DNA from: Saprospiraceae bacterium
Lineage (GTDB): Bacteria > Bacteroidota > Bacteroidia > Chitinophagales > Saprospiraceae
Length of the DNA: 64,000 nt
Direction of reading: 5' to 3'
NCBI GenBank assembly: GCA_016710265.1
Contig: JADJJL010000006.1
Span: forward strand, 186,001 to 250,000
Shown: positions 9,340-19,366 of the stretch, piece by piece
Position numbering within the stretch: the stretch's first letter is position 1
Layout of the letters: each line of letters starts with the position of its first letter
Notes under the pieces: generated by a model
Told to the model about the DNA's origin: nothing
The model's database searches: none
Seen by the model: only the letters and a program-made list of their open reading frames with translations
Translations under genes and position numbers: made by a program

Positions 9340-10602
9340 TTACTTAACCAATAGTTCGTTTCTACCAGGACCTGTGCTAAGGTATTTAACCTTGGTATCA
9401 CAAAACTTTTCGATTTTATCCATACATGCAATCACTTGGGAAGGTAAGTTATTAAAATTCACATCGGCCAAGCTTTGTTTCCAGCCAGCCAACTCACTCA
9501 ATTGGACGGATTGGATTTCAGACATATCGTAAGGTACCTCAGAAGTCCATTGTTCATTTACTTTATACGATTCTGCAAAAGAAATGTTGTCAAAATCATT
9601 AAGCACATCTGCTTTGGTAATACACAATTCAGTAACTCCATTGACAATACAGGCATACCTCAATTGAACCAAATCCAACCATCCGCAACGTCTTGGTCTT
9701 CCCGTCGTTGAACCGAATTCATTGCCCGATTTTCTGAGTTTTTCGCCCACATCGTCCAATAACTCGGAGGGGAATGGTCCGGATCCAACCCTTGTACAAT
9801 AAGCCTTTGCAATGCCGATTACCTTCCTTATTTTTCCAGGAGGAATTCCCAATCCTGTGCAAACTCCAGCTGTAATAGTACTGGAACTGGTCACAAATGG
9901 GTAGGTTCCAAAGTCCACGTCCAACATAGTTCCTTGGGCACCTTCAGCAAGAATATTTTCTCCTTCTTTTAATTTATCAGAAAGCCAATATTCTGCATCT
10001 ACTTTCTTAAGTTGTCTAAGTGATTCTAAACTCTCAAACCAAACTTTTTCTTCATGAGCTTCATCAAATTCCACTTCTGGGAATTGGCGAATCAATTGGA
10101 TATGTTTTAATTTTAATTTTTCATACAATTTATCAAAACCAGGCTTTTCGATATCTCCTACCCTCAAACCATTTCTGCCCGTTTTATCCATATAGCATGG
10201 ACCTATACCGCGTAGGGTAGAGCCAATTTTATCTTTGCCTTTGGCATTTTCTGATGCGAGATCAATCCAACGATGTGCAGGTAAAATCAGATGTGCTTTT
10301 CTGGACACCAACAATCTTTCCAAAGCATCCGGGACTTTGGGTAATACAGCTTTGATTTCTTTTTCGAGGGTAATAGGATCAATCACTACACCATTTCCAA
10401 TTACATTGACCACTTGAGGTCTAAAGATGCCTGATGGAATGGTATGCAATACGTGCTTGACACCATCAATATATAATGTGTGACCGGCATTGGGTCCTCC
10501 CTGAAACCTGCAGACAACGGTATATTGATCAGCCAGGAAATCTACGATCTTTCCTTTTCCTTCGTCTCCCCATTGGAGTCCCAATATGACATCTACGGGC
10601 AT
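9340..10602 (-). CDS. purA: Adenylosuccinate synthase
   Basis: The 420-aa protein has the full family signature. GLQWGDEGKGK near the start includes catalytic Asp13, and GPNAGHT includes His41. STLRGIGPCYMDK, the switch-loop block GTYPFVTSS, and STTGRPRRCGWLD also follow. The enzyme joins IMP and aspartate using GTP, the first committed step to AMP, in the cytoplasm. Length is normal for bacterial PurA. A Bacteroidota-like -7 element, TACCTTCG on the minus strand (10635-10628), lies about 25 nt upstream of the ATG and implies a short leader. A methyltransferase gene lies upstream on the same strand, with about 70 nt between them. Identification is very firm. Confidence 0.97.
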   Translation of the reverse strand: MPVDVILGLQWGDEGKGKIVDFLADQYTVVCRFQGGPNAGHTLYIDGVKHVLHTIPSGIFRPQVVNVIGNGVVIDPITLEKEIKAVLPKVPDALERLLVSRKAHLILPAHRWIDLASENAKGKDKIGSTLRGIGPCYMDKTGRNGLRVGDIEKPGFDKLYEKLKLKHIQLIRQFPEVEFDEAHEEKVWFESLESLRQLKKVDAEYWLSDKLKEGENILAEGAQGTMLDVDFGTYPFVTSSSTITAGVCTGLGIPPGKIRKVIGIAKAYCTRVGSGPFPSELLDDVGEKLRKSGNEFGSTTGRPRRCGWLDLVQLRYACIVNGVTELCITKADVLNDFDNISFAESYKVNEQWTSEVPYDMSEIQSVQLSELAGWKQSLADVNFNNLPSQVIACMDKIEKFCDTKVKYLSTGPGRNELLVK

Positions 10603-10671
10603 TGATTTTGAGCTTTTGGTAAGGCGCGAAGGTAGCTAAATAATATATATTGAATCATGGGTTTGATGCTT

Positions 10672-11475
10672 TTAAAGGTATTTTTGCCAAGGTTTCCAGT
10701 GGGATTCACAAAAAACATAGTTTCCAGGAGACAATGTTGGATCACAAAATGCCATTCCCCAATGCCTTGTTTCTACAGTAAAGTTAAAATGGGACCATTG
10801 AATGATTTCCTTCCAACATCGATGCATTTCAGCGGATGAGTGGATTCCGTCTACAATGATGCAGGCATTTGAAGCTAGAAATGGAACTGTCTTTTGTAAA
10901 TATAACAGCGTGTTATTAGAGTATGGTTGACTTTTTAAAAAAACCAGGTCAAACGCTTTTCCAGTGTACTTATTAAGGAATTGATCCATGTCAAGATGGA
11001 TGTATTCAATGTTGTTTAATTGATTGAAATTGGTACTTTTTAAGGATGACTGGACTAGAAATTCAATTTCTTCCACTCCAATGATTTTGCTTTTAGGAGC
11101 TGCCATTGCAAATGTGGCTGTTCTCATTCCAAAACCCGAGCCCAAATCTAAAATTCGGGTTGGCTTCATCCAATAGGTCAATCTGTATAGTTGGTATAAT
11201 TGATCCAGGAATTGTTTTGAATAAGTTGATTTATCCGTATGTTTAATGGTTGACTTTAATTCCTTTTTACCAAATTGATCATCTGAAATATTCTCATTTT
11301 GACGCATTGTGTCCATTTGGAGTTGCCATATAAGATCAAAATCATAATAACATTGATCTGCATCAAACATCTTGTCTAATAGTTTGTACAAATAAGGAGG
11401 GTGGATCCTGTAAATGGTTCTTGCTTTAAACCAATAAGCCATGAAGATCTTAATTCTTTCCAATATTCTCTTCAT
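10672..11475 (-). CDS. Class I SAM-dependent methyltransferase, O-methyltransferase-like
   Basis: The 267-aa protein has the Rossmann-like fold of SAM-dependent methyltransferases. Motif I is ILDLGSGFGMRTA (residues about 106-118). An acidic residue follows in IIGVEEI (motif II), then IHLDMDQF and DLVFLKSQPYSNN, and IIVDGIHSS at the position where caffeoyl-CoA-type O-methyltransferases have a metal-binding Asp. The first 90 residues are basic and helical and have no signal peptide. The substrate is unknown. It is transcribed divergently from the FG-GAP protein gene at 11530, with only about 55 nt between the starts. Confidence 0.78.
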   Translation of the reverse strand: MKRILERIKIFMAYWFKARTIYRIHPPYLYKLLDKMFDADQCYYDFDLIWQLQMDTMRQNENISDDQFGKKELKSTIKHTDKSTYSKQFLDQLYQLYRLTYWMKPTRILDLGSGFGMRTATFAMAAPKSKIIGVEEIEFLVQSSLKSTNFNQLNNIEYIHLDMDQFLNKYTGKAFDLVFLKSQPYSNNTLLYLQKTVPFLASNACIIVDGIHSSAEMHRCWKEIIQWSHFNFTVETRHWGMAFCDPTLSPGNYVFCESHWKPWQKYL

Positions 11476-11502
11476 ATCAAGCCTAAATACATATAAATAT
11501 TT

Positions 11503-11510
11503 TATATTTG
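11503..11510 (+). promoter_or_regulatory. Putative -7 promoter element (TATATTTG)
   Basis: TATATTTG matches the Bacteroidota -7 consensus TAnnTTTG. It lies 20 nt upstream of the ATG at 11530, in the short divergent gap with the methyltransferase gene. A convincing -33 TTTG is not seen at normal spacing, so confidence is limited. Confidence 0.4.
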
Positions 11511-11529
11511 TGTTTTCTTTTTATATTGT

Positions 11530-14327
11530 ATGACAAAGATCGCATTTACCGTAGCATTTAACTTCATCTTTTTGGTTCTCCTCCATGGCCAATTGGAATT
11601 TTCTGAAAGTAGCTTAAACAAAGAACTCTTTTCCGGATTGGTGATGTCTTCCGCTGATCTCAATGGAGATTATCAGGACGATTTATTGATCATGGATCAA
11701 GGTCGCTATGTTTGGTTGGGTACTGGCACGGGGAAGGCTACATTTGTGTGGAGCAGAATTCCGATTTCTTCTACAGTTCCTTTATGGTCCTTAAATGTTG
11801 CAGACATTGACCGAAATGGGCTTGCTGATATTGTGCTTGGAGGAGATAAACCTAATTTCCAAATTTTGTATCAAATTTCAGAAGGTGTTTTTGAAGTCAA
11901 ACCTCTCGATTTTCCTTATTTTTTTTCTCAGGCCGCTTGTTTTTATGACATCAATAAAGATGGCTGGCTGGATTTTACAATTTGTGATGACAATGCAAAA
12001 GTCAAGATTTTTGAAAACGATCGTGGTCTCCTTAAAAATAATTATACTTGGTTGGATCTAAGCATGGATCCAGTGAGTAATGAAGCAGGCAATTATGGTT
12101 GTATATGGTCAGATTATGATCAAGATGGAGATGGGGATTTGTATATTTCTAAATGCAATGCACATGCTACAGATCCACGAGATCCGCGAAGGGTTAATTT
12201 ATTTTTTAAAAATGACGCCCAACAATTTTTAGAAATTAGTGACCTCATGGGCATAGATTGCGGGGACCAAAGTTGGGTATCCGTTATGGCAGATATCAAT
12301 GGTGATGGAAGAACTGATTTAATAGTGGCCAATCATTATGCACCAAGTAAAGTTTATGTGCAAAATTCTTTCGGGACTTTTTCTGATTCAACCACCAGCT
12401 CAGGCCTAGATAGCAAGTTGGCAATTTTTCAAATGCTTTTAAGAGATTTGGACAATGACATGGACCTGGATTTAATTTTGGCTGGAAATGGTACAGAAAT
12501 TTGGTTAAACGATGGATTGGGACATTTTGAATTAACAGAGAACGGTTTAAAGCCCTTTAGTTCGATGGTGGTAGGTGATTTTAATGAAGATGGCTTTCAG
12601 GATATTTATGCATCTTATGCCTATTTGGTAAACAACATAGCAAACATACCTGACAGGCTTTGGATCAATCAAGCCAATCAAAATCATTGGATTAAATTGG
12701 GTTTAAAAGGAACGACATCCAATATCCATGGAGTTGGCGCTCTGGTGTATGTTTGGACACAAGGTAAACTTCAATATACTGAATTATTGAGTGGAGACTC
12801 TTATGGTATTCAGAATAGTTACAATGTACATTTTGGATTAAAAGAATTTGAAAAAGTGGATAGCATCTTCATCAAATGGCCTTCAGGTTTGATAGATCAG
12901 TATTTTGATATTGCATCTGATCAATTTTATCTTTTAACGGAAGGTAAATGTTTAAAAGAGAAAGTAAATATAAGTCCCGCAGTAGATACGGTGATTTGTC
13001 TCAATGAAATAATTACTATCTCTGCAGAAGATGGAATCGATTCATTGATCTGGAATAATGGAATGACGACAGACACCCTCCAAGTGGATACCACAGGTGT
13101 TTATTTCTACAGAATTTTAACATCGGACGGTTGTTACACCATATCTCAATCCATTAGTGTTCTTCAGAATCCGACTGAAAGTCCAAAATTATCCCATCGC
13201 TATCAAAAACTAATCTGCGATGGAACAGAAATTGAGTTGGCTGTTCCTGGATATAAAAACGTTTTGTGGGAGGATGGTAGTAGGGAAGAGTTGCGTGACA
13301 TTTCAGATCCAGGAATATATTATGCAAGTGTAAAAGGCCTATGCAATGATTGGAACACAGACAGTTTAAAATTGAGCGTTGTTCAAACACCATTTGAAGC
13401 AATCATCCAAACTCAAAATTTGCCTTCACCAGGTGTAGCGACTTTGATTTCAGACCAAGAAAATACAGAGTGGTATAAGGATCCACAGGATTCAACGCCA
13501 TTGTTTGTAGGAGATACTTTTATCACTCCTACACTAGATCAGACCAGTCGTTTTTATGTAAGAAGTTTTGGTGCAGGAGAATTTGATCATTTTGTGGGTG
13601 GACAAATATCCCCTCAGTATTCCGCAGGTGCTTACCATGCAGCACAATTAAATCCAAGGATGGAGTTTAGAGTTTTTCAAGATGTGATGTTGGATAGTTT
13701 GAGCTTGTATACGGATCGTGAAGCCAAAAGAACCATCCAACTTTTAGATGCGGATTGGTTGGTGGTACAACAACAAGATGTTTTGTTGACACCCGGTAAG
13801 AATCGAGTTTTTGTGGGCTTTGAATTATCAGGTCCGAATAAAACTTATTTTTTAACGACCTCTACAGATACCAATATGCTGTATTTAAATACCACTTCTC
13901 CTAGATTGCAAAGATCTGATTTAAATGTGCGTTATCCCATTCATTTGGAAGACAAAATAAGGATCATCAGGTCGCAGTATGGTGAGAATTACTACTATGC
14001 ATTTTATGAATGGGCGATACGCCCAAAGGGATTACAATGTTATACCGATTGGCAAGAAATCATTGTGCAAGTAGGTCCTTCATCAGTAGACGAAAAATAG
14101 AGGAAGATTGTCGTTGGTGGTTAGCAGATCGGATGGTCAAATTTGAGAATTGTACTTCTAACAAAATAAGCTATAGGCTCAGTGATCTGTTGGGGCGTGT
14201 CATTTATGAGTTTCATCCAGGAAAGGACGGAAACAACTCCAGTCCGGTACTTGGAACAGGGATCTATATTTTGTCAGCGATGGATGTCAATGGAAAAATG
14301 TCTTCAAATAAATTGTTGGTGCATTAA
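11530..14327 (+). CDS. FG-GAP/VCBS and ASPIC/UnbV surface protein, T9SS tail out of frame (one-base frameshift)
   Basis: The open frame 11530-14100 codes for 856 aa: signal peptide (1-21), then FG-GAP/VCBS repeats with calcium-loop motifs such as DINGDGRTD, DYDQDGDGD, DLDNDMDLD and DFNEDGFQD (about 30-370). An ASPIC/UnbV-type domain follows (about 395-475, with VHFGL and IKWPSGL), then Ig-like modules. It stops at TAG 14098-14100, just after an A5 run (14093-14097). The next frame, entered by adding one A there, continues without a break to 14327 and encodes the expected T9SS type A domain (ISYRLSDLLGRVIYEF ... LGTGIYILSAMD). The corrected protein would be 932 aa. Either the run was misread or the gene is truly broken. 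The family is an integrin-like beta-propeller of unknown ligand. Confidence 0.85.
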
Positions 14328-14402
14328 CAGAGTTTACGATTTTGAACTCTAGCAGAATCGATCTGAGTCAAATCAACATTAATTTCAAAATTATAAATAA
14401 AA

Positions 14403-14437
14403 TAAAAAAGCCCTTCTGGACTAACAGAAAGGCTTTA
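14403..14437 (-). terminator. Intrinsic terminator downstream of tRNA-His
   Basis: On the minus strand the sequence forms a 12-bp stem with one mismatch (AAAGCCTTTCTG / CAGAAGGGCTTT) closed by a TTAGTC loop and followed by a T run. It starts 5 nt beyond the 3' end of tRNA-His, so it very probably ends that transcript. Confidence 0.8.
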
Positions 14438-14441
14438 GGAA

Positions 14442-14517
14442 GGGTGGATGACCGGATTCGAACCGGCGACCCTCGGAACCACAAACCGATGCTCTAACCA
14501 ACTGAGCTACAACCACC
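14442..14517 (-). tRNA. tRNA-His (GTG)
   Basis: The minus strand folds into a full cloverleaf: D arm AGCTCAGTTGGTTAGAGC, anticodon loop TTGTGGT with anticodon GTG, and T arm with GGTTCGAATCC. The 5' end has the extra G (G-1) opposite C73 that marks histidine tRNAs. U5-U68 and the pair closing the anticodon loop are mismatched. CCA is not encoded. A terminator follows directly. Confidence 0.95.
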
Positions 14518-14670
14518 GTGTTTGCTGACTTGATCTACAAGCTTCGCATACAAATTTGAAGAACAATGAAATTACAGAGCAGGATCTAAATTTTTGCTAA
14601 ATGAAAGTAAAGAAAACAATCATCTAACATTTTAAAGATCAAGCTATTGTAATATTCAAAAGTCTAAATG

Positions 14671-14755
14671 CGGAGGAAGAGGGATTCGAACCCCCGGACC
14701 TGTTACAGTCAACGGTTTTCAAGACCGCCGCGTTCGACCGCTCTGCCATTCCTCC
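14671..14755 (-). tRNA. tRNA-Ser (TGA)
   Basis: An 85-nt class II tRNA lies on the minus strand. It has acceptor GGAGGAA pairing with TTCCTCC, anticodon loop centred on TGA, a long variable arm (GTTGACTGTAACAGGTC region), T arm GGGGGTTCGAATCCCTC, and discriminator G73. The long variable arm and anticodon make serine clear. It lies about 150 nt upstream of tRNA-His on the same strand and could share its transcript. Confidence 0.95.
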
Positions 14756-14941
14756 TTATGGGCGGCAAAGATAAGTCAGGGCTTAGAATTTTCATAAACT
14801 CTTTATGAAAATATAATATTAGCGATCAAGTACATGGTCAAATTAACAGCTAAACTAGTCAAATTGAATCCAGTTTTCTTATTCTCTCTATTTCCCTTAG
14901 GCCATTTGCTCTCCTCCCAAGCCTTCTAGGTAGTAGTCAGA

Positions 14942-15048
14942 CAGAATTTTGCACCATGAAAGCATACCATCGTGGAGTTTATAACGCCTTTGGCAGAATT
15001 TATGACGCTGAAAGTGTTATCTCCGCGGAATTTATTACGCTGCAAGCG
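14942..15048. repeat. Degenerate tandem units with mini-hairpins (REP-like)
   Basis: Four related units can be lined up: CAGAATTTTGCACCATGAAAG (14942), GGAGTTTATAACGCCTTTGGC (about 14974), CAGAATTTATGACGCTGAAAG (14994) and CGGAATTTATTACGCTGCAAG (about 15026). The second and fourth end in small hairpins: GCC-TTT-GGC and ACGCT-GCA-AGCGT (15037-15049). The units look like members of a dispersed intergenic repeat family; only a genome search can show that. Confidence 0.5.
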
Positions 15049-15147
15049 TAGCTGCGATTCTCTCATTGACTAATTTCTTCTTCCTCCATTTTCAAATTTC
15101 CATGGCGCCGAATACGATATAATTAACATTTCAAATTTTGTTACCTG

Positions 15148-15168
15148 CCGCGTTGGTTAACAACGCGG
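15148..15168. repeat. Perfect inverted repeat, 8-bp arms
   Basis: CCGCGTTG - GTTAA - CAACGCGG forms a perfect 8-bp hairpin with a 5-nt loop. No T run follows on either strand, so it is not a standard terminator. It lies 10 nt from a second palindrome in the same spacer. Confidence 0.75.
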
Positions 15169-15178
15169 TTTAGTCACT

Positions 15179-15200
15179 AACTCGCCTAGCTCGGCGAGTT
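15179..15200. repeat. Perfect inverted repeat, 8-bp arms
   Basis: AACTCGCC - TAGCTC - GGCGAGTT forms a perfect hairpin with a 6-nt loop. With the neighbouring palindrome it makes a paired-palindrome arrangement like BIME/REP elements, 60 nt past the stop codon of the gene at 15260-19291. Confidence 0.75.
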
Positions 15201-15259
15201 TGCTCCGCATCGTTCCTTCATCCTCCATTTTCAAATTTTCACATTTCCAAATTTTCACA

Positions 15260-18200
15260 TTATCTTACTACCGTAAGATCTCCCTTAACCGTCTGATAAG
15301 TCCCATCCTTGAGTGTAAGTTGCGCATGCCATGTATACACTCCCGGAACAACATGCTGCCCTTTAAATCTTCCGTCCCAACCAAGTGTCGGATCATTGGG
15401 AGCAAAATTGTGTTTTTGCCAAACTAGACTACCCCATCTATCGTAAATAGAGAGTGTGGTGATAGAGGCGATGGTGTAAAGATTGTCGAAGATGGTAAAA
15501 CCACCGCTTATACCGCCAGGGATGAGGACATTGGGATAATAGATACCTTGTTCATTTTTAATAATGAGGATTAAGCGGTGTATGGAATCGCATCCAAACT
15601 CCGAACTGTATTTTTCTTCAAAATTTCCGGAAGCACTGTAGTTGGTATTGTTGACTGGCCAATTGTAATCAGTTTGACTAATGATGGTATCGGTTTTAAT
15701 AAAATGCGGATGGATGATGAGTTCGAGATTTAACAATGAATCACATCCTTCGAATGTTTGGAGTGGATGACAATAATTTCCAGATTGATTTAGCAATGTA
15801 TTAGTTACATTCCAATAAAATGGCCCACAAACTTCAGCTTTTTCGTTGATTAAATGGAAAGGCAATCTTCTAAAATCGAGTATATGAACTGAATCACAAC
15901 CCTGCGCATTGGTGAAAGTCATTAGATAGCGACCTGATTGCGTATAGTTTTGTCCATCCACATCCCAACGATATGGATCACAGGAAGAGACCGAAGATAT
16001 TTGTTGATTGGAATTTATGGAGAGATTGAGAATTATGACAGAATCACATCCTGCCGCATTCCGAATTGTAAATGGATAACTACCGCTTTCTGTCAGCGTC
16101 TGTCCATGAAACACCAAACTATCACAAGTGGACAAAGAAATATTTGCACTACTAGATTTCAATATTTCCAATTCTAATATTATACTGCTGTCACAACCGA
16201 ATTGATTTTTTGTATTGAATGAATAATTTCCGCTTTGATCATAAGTGATTCCATTCCAATTATATTTATCACAAGCTGATTCTTGGATATTGTTTTGATG
16301 GATTGGCAAAATTATTAATTCCAAAATGGCAGTGCTATCGCAACCTAAAGAATTTAAAGCTTTAAATTCATAAATTCCGCTTTGTGTATAGTTATTTCCA
16401 TTCCATAGATAAGCTGCACAATTGGAAATTTGTGACATCGAACTGCTCGATGATAAAATCGTTAATTCCAATGTTGCGATACTATCACATCCATCTGCAT
16501 TGGTTGCAGAATGCTGATAGGTTCCCGATTGTGTATAATTATTTCCATTCCATGTATATTGATCACACGCATTGATCTTAGAATTTGAATTGGTGGATTG
16601 TAACAATTTCAAATCCAAAGTCACAATGCTATCACATCCAGCCTGACTAATGTCTTGATGGGTATATGTACCCGATTGAGTCAATGTTTGTCCATTCCAG
16701 AGATAACGATCGCAGCTCGTGTGAGATATCTGTTGTCGAATGACAGAGTCGATGGTCAGATCTAAAATAGCCGTGCTGTCGCAACCGACAGAATTTTGTG
16801 TTTTAAATTCATAAATGCCCGATTGTGTATATACATTACCATTCCATTGAAAAGTATCACAGGTAGCCATTCGATGCATCGAATGGCTCGATGGATGAAT
16901 GATAAGATCCAAGGTCACCGTACTATCGCATCCATTTTCTGTTTGTCCATTAAATACATACTGACCTGATTGTGTATACGTTTGTCCATTCCAGTCGAAA
17001 GCATCACAGGCAGATATGGTTTGTGTTTGTGAGACAGATGGATGAATCCGCAAATCCAAAGTTGCAATGCTGTCACATCCGCCAGATGTAATTGATGAGT
17101 CAGAATAAATTCCTGTTTGTGTAATTATTTTTCCATGCCAATCGTAGATTTCACAAGCAGACAGTGCAGTTTGAGTCCGCACGATATTGCTAAGTGCCAA
17201 ATCCAATAATACAATCAAACTATCACATCCTTTTTGATTTTTTAAGCTTCGATGATATTTGCCTGCATCATACAGCACAGTATCATAAAATATATATGTC
17301 GAACCCTCACAGATGGACACAGTATCGCGCTGTATTTTCGGCAAATCAATTAGATAATAAAAATTATCGGTATAGTCACACTCAGGCTGATCAAAATGAG
17401 TAGAATCAAATGGTCCTGTACTATTTCTTCGGGTATTCACTACGAGATAAATTCTGGTTAAATCAGAAGCAGAAAATCTAAATATTAAATCCCTTAAACT
17501 GTCTCCCGGCTTGATGATTTCAGTCGTAAGGTAAACTCCAAGCAGAGCAGTGTCCAACTCAGGATTAGCACCATAAAATGAAACCGGCAAATCCACATCT
17601 GCTATTCTTGAAGCATCATTTCGATTGTGCAACTCAAAACGCACTGTAAAACTATCCGTCACTGGATCATAATCCACACAGTGGATGAGACCAGTCAGTG
17701 AGGCAGCTGGTTTCTTGTAGTATCCATTTTCATCGAGAAGCGATTCTTGTTGCATAAAATTATTGTACCTACCATTCATGTAGGTAGCATGATTTTTCTG
17801 ATATTGCGGTACGGTGAGATCATCGTTGATAAAGAGTGGATTGTAGGGATATTGATTCCATACTCCTCTTGCTGGTGCCCAATGCTGTCCTTCGAGTGGG
17901 CCAAAGATAGTGAGTTTAGAATAGCCACCTGATCTTTCACTTAGTGCACATGTTACGCAAAATTTAGCCTCACCAGTATTGTCGAGATCGCCTATAATTG
18001 GATATTCAGTATAAGTAGGTGAAAAGCATGGCAATTGATGTATCACACGGGGTGCTGAGGCCGACCCATCGATTAATCTTATATGAGTTTCATCTCTAAA
18101 AACAATCTCATTAATACCATCACCATTAAAATCAAACAAAGTGATCTCCGCACTTCCCGAAGAATCTGTATGGGTTAAAGTCCATTTTTCTCTTAACTTG

Positions 18201-19291
18201 TTAGTGCCATCGTAAAAATAGGCATACATTTTTGAATCGACACTAATTATTATAGTGGCAGATTGACCAAAATTAATTTTACCGATAGTCGGTAATGTTA
18301 TTGATCTTGATCTAAGGCCTGAATTAGGATTGGCAGCTGGATTTGCAGTGGCGAGTAGACTTGGGATTCCGTTATTTAAATAATAAGTATAAACAAGAGG
18401 ATCAGAATCAAAACCTTGAACAGAAACGATCACATCTAAAATTCCATTTTGATCGATATCTGCTACGCTGGTCACCCCATCCTCAAATTGTCCATTAATC
18501 TGAATATTATAAGGTGTCATCCTATTTCCAGTCATTCCATTTAAATTACTAATTTTAACTTTATATATCGTATAACCTGCTACCAATTCAAGATCAGTTG
18601 TATCAATGTCTAGGTTTGCTGCTACTGCAATAGCCCGATCCTGATTTCTTGGAATATTATAGCCCCTGCCATTAAGACCACCATCAGCTAGTTGAACTCC
18701 TGTTCTAGCATTGAATATTTTATTGCTAACATATATTTCAGGGACTCCATCTTGGTTAAAGTCAGCTGCACCAATTGTCCCAGTACCAGAACCATTAATA
18801 GGTGTTAAATTAATTCTTTTATCGGAAACCCATAGTAAAGTTCCGTCCATTTTGTAGCAAACCAGACGATCTCCATAATATGAAGTATCTCCGGTGTATG
18901 TTACAGTATGTGTAATAAATTCTGGAACCAAATCCTGATCAATATCAAGTATCAATAAATAATTAAAATCATTGAAGCTGACATATTTTTTGAAACCTCC
19001 TTTAGTCTGACCGGATCTACTATCGATGAATAAAACGGAATCAGATCTAAAAGAATTCATAACTAAGTCTGGGATACAATCTCCATCTACATCTGCCAAT
19101 AAGGGTGTAAAATAAACTCTCAAATCCTGAATACTTTCGATTTTTCTTTCAAATTCAAGAGAACTATTACCAAGAATTGTCTTTATAAAACACAGATTTG
19201 TATCTTTATATTGAATACAAGGATTTTGCTGTGACAATAAAATATTGTGATAAAAATTTAAAAACATAAAAATTATATACAATCGAATCAT
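15260..19291 (-). CDS. Secreted FG-GAP protein with twelve 49-aa cysteine-pair repeats and T9SS type B domain
   Basis: The 1343-aa protein has a signal peptide (1-20). Residues about 45-500 form an FG-GAP/VCBS-like propeller with DVDGDCIPD, DIDQDLVPE, DFNQDGVPE, DIDQNGILD and DFNGDGINE calcium loops. Residues about 655-1245 hold twelve tandem repeats of about 49 residues, with consensus ...SACDxYxWNGxxYTQSGxY...GCDSxxxLxLxI. The first ten carry one C early and one C in GCDS, ideal for a disulfide. The last 95 residues (PNVLIPGG, LSIYDRWGSLVWQ, LGWDGRFKGQ) are a CHU_C T9SS type B sorting domain. The repeat array probably forms a long stalk that displays the propeller outside the cell. The most C-terminal repeats are the most divergent. 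It reads convergent to the frameshifted FG-GAP gene. Confidence 0.88.
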   Translation of the reverse strand: MIRLYIIFMFLNFYHNILLSQQNPCIQYKDTNLCFIKTILGNSSLEFERKIESIQDLRVYFTPLLADVDGDCIPDLVMNSFRSDSVLFIDSRSGQTKGGFKKYVSFNDFNYLLILDIDQDLVPEFITHTVTYTGDTSYYGDRLVCYKMDGTLLWVSDKRINLTPINGSGTGTIGAADFNQDGVPEIYVSNKIFNARTGVQLADGGLNGRGYNIPRNQDRAIAVAANLDIDTTDLELVAGYTIYKVKISNLNGMTGNRMTPYNIQINGQFEDGVTSVADIDQNGILDVIVSVQGFDSDPLVYTYYLNNGIPSLLATANPAANPNSGLRSRSITLPTIGKINFGQSATIIISVDSKMYAYFYDGTNKLREKWTLTHTDSSGSAEITLFDFNGDGINEIVFRDETHIRLIDGSASAPRVIHQLPCFSPTYTEYPIIGDLDNTGEAKFCVTCALSERSGGYSKLTIFGPLEGQHWAPARGVWNQYPYNPLFINDDLTVPQYQKNHATYMNGRYNNFMQQESLLDENGYYKKPAASLTGLIHCVDYDPVTDSFTVRFELHNRNDASRIADVDLPVSFYGANPELDTALLGVYLTTEIIKPGDSLRDLIFRFSASDLTRIYLVVNTRRNSTGPFDSTHFDQPECDYTDNFYYLIDLPKIQRDTVSICEGSTYIFYDTVLYDAGKYHRSLKNQKGCDSLIVLLDLALSNIVRTQTALSACEIYDWHGKIITQTGIYSDSSITSGGCDSIATLDLRIHPSVSQTQTISACDAFDWNGQTYTQSGQYVFNGQTENGCDSTVTLDLIIHPSSHSMHRMATCDTFQWNGNVYTQSGIYEFKTQNSVGCDSTAILDLTIDSVIRQQISHTSCDRYLWNGQTLTQSGTYTHQDISQAGCDSIVTLDLKLLQSTNSNSKINACDQYTWNGNNYTQSGTYQHSATNADGCDSIATLELTILSSSSSMSQISNCAAYLWNGNNYTQSGIYEFKALNSLGCDSTAILELIILPIHQNNIQESACDKYNWNGITYDQSGNYSFNTKNQFGCDSSIILELEILKSSSANISLSTCDSLVFHGQTLTESGSYPFTIRNAAGCDSVIILNLSINSNQQISSVSSCDPYRWDVDGQNYTQSGRYLMTFTNAQGCDSVHILDFRRLPFHLINEKAEVCGPFYWNVTNTLLNQSGNYCHPLQTFEGCDSLLNLELIIHPHFIKTDTIISQTDYNWPVNNTNYSASGNFEEKYSSEFGCDSIHRLILIIKNEQGIYYPNVLIPGGISGGFTIFDNLYTIASITTLSIYDRWGSLVWQKHNFAPNDPTLGWDGRFKGQHVVPGVYTWHAQLTLKDGTYQTVKGDLTVVR

Positions 19292-19366
19292 CTAAAATGA
19301 ATTAAAAATTATTCAAAGGAGTTTAATATTAAAAAATTAACTCATTTTTTTAATTTAAAAAATTAA

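Larger units (their letters stand above)
14756..15259. other. Gene-free spacer rich in palindromes and direct repeats
   Basis: About 500 nt without a credible reading frame lie between tRNA-Ser and the 3' end of the next T9SS protein gene. It holds degenerate GAATTTATnACGC units (14942-15048), two 8-bp palindromes (15148-15168 and 15179-15200) and a 19-bp direct repeat beginning TCCTCCATTTTCAAATTT (near 15082 and 15221). These are listed separately where clear. The composition is more GC-mixed than the surrounding spacers. Confidence 0.7.

Noticed and set aside
14093..14100. Programmed ribosomal frameshift site in the FG-GAP gene
   Set aside because: A5 followed by TAG is not a typical slippery heptamer, and no stimulatory structure is seen; an indel is simpler.
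15200..15427. 75-aa plus-strand frame after the palindromes
   Set aside because: Most of it is antisense to the end of the CHU_C domain gene, with no motif.
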